Part shown: positions 14,127-16,794 of the stretch, piece by piece
Layout: each line of letters opens with the position of its first letter
Numbering within the stretch: the stretch's first letter is position 1
Assembly: GCA_041484525.1 (NCBI GenBank)
Contig: JBGPHT010000168.1
Span: forward strand, 1 to 16,794
Origin: JBGPHT01 sp041484525
Lineage (GTDB): Bacteria > Acidobacteriota > Terriglobia > Bryobacterales > Bryobacteraceae
Length of the DNA stretch: 16,794 nt
Direction: 5' to 3'
Notes under the pieces: generated by a model
The model's input: the letters and a program-made list of their open reading frames with translations, nothing else
What the model was told of the DNA's origin: nothing
Database searches by the model: none
Translations under genes and position numbers: made by a program

Positions 14127-16106
14127 ATGATCCTGCCGGGCTTCGGGCAGCAACAGAGGCCGGCCACCGACCAGATGCCGACCACGCAGCAGCTTACGGC
14201 CGACGAGCCGCACGGCACGCTCGAACGGTTCACATATAATTACCGGGCCCACGGGGTTCGAAAGATCAGCTTTGAAGATTCGCCGCGCCTGGAGAAACTG
14301 ATCCGCGCGGGAATCATTTATCTCTCCCTGCGGGACGCCATCGCGCTGGCGCTCGAGAACAACCTGGATCTGGAATACGCGCGCATCAATCCAAAGCTGG
14401 CGGATGCGAACCTGCTGCGCGCCAGTGCGGGCGCGCTATTGCGTAACGTATCGAACAACATTTCGTCGGGCCCGTCCTCGGCTTCACTGGGTGTGCTGTC
14501 GGGAGCGAATTCGCTGGGATCGACGGGTGGCGGCGGGGGCGGCGGCTCGCAGGGCGGCGTGCTGAGCGGCCTGAACGTGCAGTTGGCGGGTTCGGCGATT
14601 CCGAACCTGGATCCGACGGCATTCTTCAGCACGCAGGCGGTGCACTCGACCAGTCCGCAGGCGAGCACCTTTGTCACCGGCACGAACTTCCTGGTGACGA
14701 CGTATCACACGGCGAACTACGGCATCCAGCAGGGCTTCCTGACCGGGACCAGCGTCGGGGTCTCGATGGGCAACACGATCGGGCTGCGGCAGAACTCGCC
14801 CAACAGCGATTTTAGCCCGTCCACGCAGGGTAGCCTGGCGCTTTCCGTGCAGCAGAACCTGCTGCAGTGCTTCCTGCCCTCGATAAACAAGCGCGCCATC
14901 GTGGTGTCCAAGAACCAGCGGAGCATCTCCGACCTGACTTTCAAGAACCAGGTAATGAGCACGGTCAACAGTGTGGTGAGTCTCTACTGGGATCTGGTTA
15001 CGTTCAACGAGAGCCTGAAGGTCAAGCAGCAGTCGTTCGAGCTCAACACCAAGCTGTACACCGACAACAAGCGGCGGGCGGAACTGGGGGCGATCGCGCC
15101 CATCGACATCATCCAGGCGGAGGCGGAGATGAAGTCGGCGCAGCAGGATGTGACGACGGCCGAACTGCAGGTGGAGCAGCAGGAGACGATCCTGAAGAGC
15201 GTGCTGACGCGCAGCGGCATGGACGACATGGCGATCGCCAATGCGCGGATCGTGCCCACGTACCACTTCGAGGTGCCAGGGCAGGAGCCGATACGTCCGA
15301 TCCAGGGCCTGATCGGCGAAGCCATGCAGAACCGCCCGGATGTGCAGCAGAACCAGATCGGCCTGGAGGATTCGCGCATCACGATGCGGGGCACGAAGGA
15401 TGCGCTGCTGCCGCAGCTCAACGCATTCGTGAATATGTCGAACAGCGCCCTCGCGGGACAGGTGAATTCGCTGCCCATCCGGCAGACGCTGCCGAATGGT
15501 CAGTCGCAGTTGGTCTCGCGCACGCCGGGGGATGTGAACGGGTTCTTTCTGGGCGGCTACGGGACGTTCCTGGGGCAGATTTTCGGACGCAATTTCCCAA
15601 ACTACAGCGCGGGCTTCAGCCTCAATGTCCCGCTCCGCAACCGCGCGGCGCAGGCCGACCTGATCACCGACGAGTTGAATTACCGGCAGCAGGAGATCCA
15701 GGACAAGCAGCTTCACAACAGTATCAAGATGAACGTGGTGAACGCGCGCATGGCGCTGGCCAACGCGCGGTCGGCGTACGATACCAGCCTGGAAGCGCGG
15801 CGGTTGCAGGAGCAGACGCTGCAGGGAGCGCGACGGAAATACGAGTTGGGCACGTCGACGATTCTGGACGTGGTGCTGATCCAGCGCGACACGGTGACGC
15901 GGCAGCTCTCCGAAGTGAATGCGCTGAACGGCTACATTCACTCGAAATTGAACCTGGATAATATGCTGGCACGAATCCTCGAGGTGTATAACGTGGATAT
16001 CGACGAAGCCAAGCAGGGACAGGTGAAGCGGCAGCCGGATATGATTCCGGCGGTGCTGCAGCAGGAAGCGGAGCAGCGGCTGCAGAGACAGATGAAGGGG
16101 AACTGA
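14127..16106 (+). CDS. TolC-family outer membrane protein, copy 2
   Basis: 659 aa from ATG 14127, closely similar to copy 1 along its length: SLRDAIALALENNLDLEYAR, a Gly-rich insert, YSAGFSLNVPLRNRAAQADL, and ARRKYELGTSTILDVVLIQR. The ATG start leaves only MILPGFGQ of the signal peptide. Upstream in frame the homologous RILLCYV is readable but has no ATG, GTG or TTG start. A GTG at 14068 opens a basic, signal-like segment (VRRVRRQSVRRTLVS) in another frame. One added base near 14112 would join it into a complete signal peptide ending LLCYVMILPGFGQ. Without that the protein may not be exported. The body of the gene is intact and appears under protein-level constraint. Confidence 0.87.
   Translation: MILPGFGQQQRPATDQMPTTQQLTADEPHGTLERFTYNYRAHGVRKISFEDSPRLEKLIRAGIIYLSLRDAIALALENNLDLEYARINPKLADANLLRASAGALLRNVSNNISSGPSSASLGVLSGANSLGSTGGGGGGGSQGGVLSGLNVQLAGSAIPNLDPTAFFSTQAVHSTSPQASTFVTGTNFLVTTYHTANYGIQQGFLTGTSVGVSMGNTIGLRQNSPNSDFSPSTQGSLALSVQQNLLQCFLPSINKRAIVVSKNQRSISDLTFKNQVMSTVNSVVSLYWDLVTFNESLKVKQQSFELNTKLYTDNKRRAELGAIAPIDIIQAEAEMKSAQQDVTTAELQVEQQETILKSVLTRSGMDDMAIANARIVPTYHFEVPGQEPIRPIQGLIGEAMQNRPDVQQNQIGLEDSRITMRGTKDALLPQLNAFVNMSNSALAGQVNSLPIRQTLPNGQSQLVSRTPGDVNGFFLGGYGTFLGQIFGRNFPNYSAGFSLNVPLRNRAAQADLITDELNYRQQEIQDKQLHNSIKMNVVNARMALANARSAYDTSLEARRLQEQTLQGARRKYELGTSTILDVVLIQRDTVTRQLSEVNALNGYIHSKLNLDNMLARILEVYNVDIDEAKQGQVKRQPDMIPAVLQQEAEQRLQRQMKGN
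14238..14365 (+). repeat. 128-bp block identical to 11105-11232
   Basis: The second copy of the perfectly conserved block shared by the two tolC paralogues. The identity ends sharply on both sides: the base before it is T here and C in copy 1, and the base after it is G here and C in copy 1. Donor and recipient cannot be told from this window alone. Confidence 0.92.
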
Positions 16107-16119
16107 CTGTAACAACCGG

Positions 16120-16794
16120 ACCGTTAGTCGATCCATTTTTCCAGCCCGCATCCGCCAATGCCGGAGTACGCTGGTGGAAGTGTTGCTTAAGCGTTCTCGA
16201 GGATCGTCAAGCGTCGACCGCCAGGAGCCTCTCCTGATGCCGGTGATGGTCATCGCACATAAGACATCACCGTGCCATCGAGAGTATTGAGAGCGCAAAC
16301 AGGGTTACCGTTCCATTCCGTTTGTAGTCGTGGGTCATGGTCCCGCACCGGCATAGATCCAAAGCTTGAATCGGCCGCTTCGGCGCACAAGCACGATGGC
16401 ACGTCCGGAGGTTTCAGATACAGCCCTACGAATCGCCTCCCGTCTTTCAGGTGAACGGAGGATCGTTGCTGAGCTTCAACGTCGCAGATGCGGCTTCAGA
16501 CCGTGAGCGTGCCAGATACGGTTTATGCTCGCCTCGCTGAGTCCTACAGAGGTCGCCATCGTCCGGGGTGCTCCGGCGCTGGAGTTGTGTTCTCCTGCGT
16601 GGTCTTCTCGACCACATGCATCACCCGACTATCGGTGATCGTGCTCGGCTCTTCGTCACGGGTCTCCTGGAATCAATGCCATCACCTTTGGGGTGTTGCC
16701 CTGCTGTCCCATTGCTGCCTACCACGTGATTGCAAGCTGTTGCGCGTCATCATGCACACCGGCAAGCGCAGGTGGGGCCTGGAAAGGATCGTCC
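16120..16794 (-). pseudogene. Decayed IS630-family transposase
   Basis: Reading the minus strand leftward in shifting frames gives pieces in IS630 order. They are ITDSRVMHVVEKTTQENTT; RTMATSVGLSEASINRIW with HAHGLKPHLRR (second HTH); LKLSNDPPFT; FVGLYLKPPD; a piece with RPIQALDLC; MTHDYKRNGTVTLFALSILD followed by GTVMS; CDDHHRHQERLLAVDA; and a weak LKQHFHQRTPALADAGW. Family members normally have C-V-D-E-K before the QALD segment, but here it reads C-A-P-K, so the first catalytic Asp is gone. Several frameshifts and stops interrupt it. The start lies beyond the window. The left boundary near 16120, just after the tolC copy 2 stop, is approximate; no terminal inverted repeat was identified. Confidence 0.82.

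Noticed and set aside
14867..15961. 364-aa plus-strand open frame inside tolC copy 2
   Set aside because: Out-of-frame shadow, Gly/Ala/Arg-rich with no protein features; the TolC frame is clearly coding.
14484..16298. 604-aa minus-strand open frame
   Set aside because: It is the antisense shadow of tolC copy 2 in high-GC DNA (His/Arg/Leu-rich, no domain). Only its first residues overlap the IS630 remnant.

Overview
The window looks like a chromosomal segment of a soil Acidobacteriota, most like the Solibacter/Bryobacter group. This is inference from protein style: high GC, two very similar stand-alone TolC-type proteins, a futalosine-pathway mqnC, kinesin-light-chain-type TPR proteins, exported proteins of unknown function, and an island built of a recombinase HTH plus a MerR-like regulator.

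Region A (1-2869) is the right end of an integrated element. All its genes read on the minus strand and are tightly packed: an HTH fragment resembling the C-terminus of a serine recombinase, a MerR/excisionase-like coiled-coil protein interrupted by a one-base frameshift, and two small unknown proteins. The element stops at a 3' half of a tRNA-His gene (2821-2869, anticodon GTG) with no 5' half. That is what an attachment site looks like after integration into a tRNA gene. Four short direct repeats (TGTGCCC) lie just inside this end.

Region B (2877-8840) is ordinary chromosome. It holds a histidine-rich repeat protein, an exported protein, and a three-gene operon with overlapping stops and starts (RsbW-like ATP-binding protein, STAS antagonist, GPP34/GOLPH3-family protein). 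These are followed by a class I aminotransferase, a small unknown protein, mqnC (menaquinone biosynthesis), and a 66-aa unknown protein with a textbook terminator.

Region C (8852-10725) has a secreted TPR protein and an exported unknown protein that converge on a 36-bp imperfect inverted repeat.

Region D (10970-16106) is the most interesting part. Two tandem TolC-family paralogues flank a minus-strand unit. That unit encodes a membrane-anchored thioredoxin-like protein (CGFC) and, 64 bp downstream, a tiny secreted peptide of 66 aa with six cysteines in a knottin-like pattern (C-x4-C-x6-C-x3-C-x-C-x6-C) behind a perfect Shine-Dalgarno. The paralogues share one 128-bp block that is 100% identical, inside otherwise diverged sequence. 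The redoxin gene and the signal peptide of the second TolC each appear broken by a one-base shift.

Region E (16107-16794) is the decayed remnant of an IS630-family transposase on the minus strand. Three independent one-base shifts in 17 kb could mean gene decay or assembly error; raw reads would decide.
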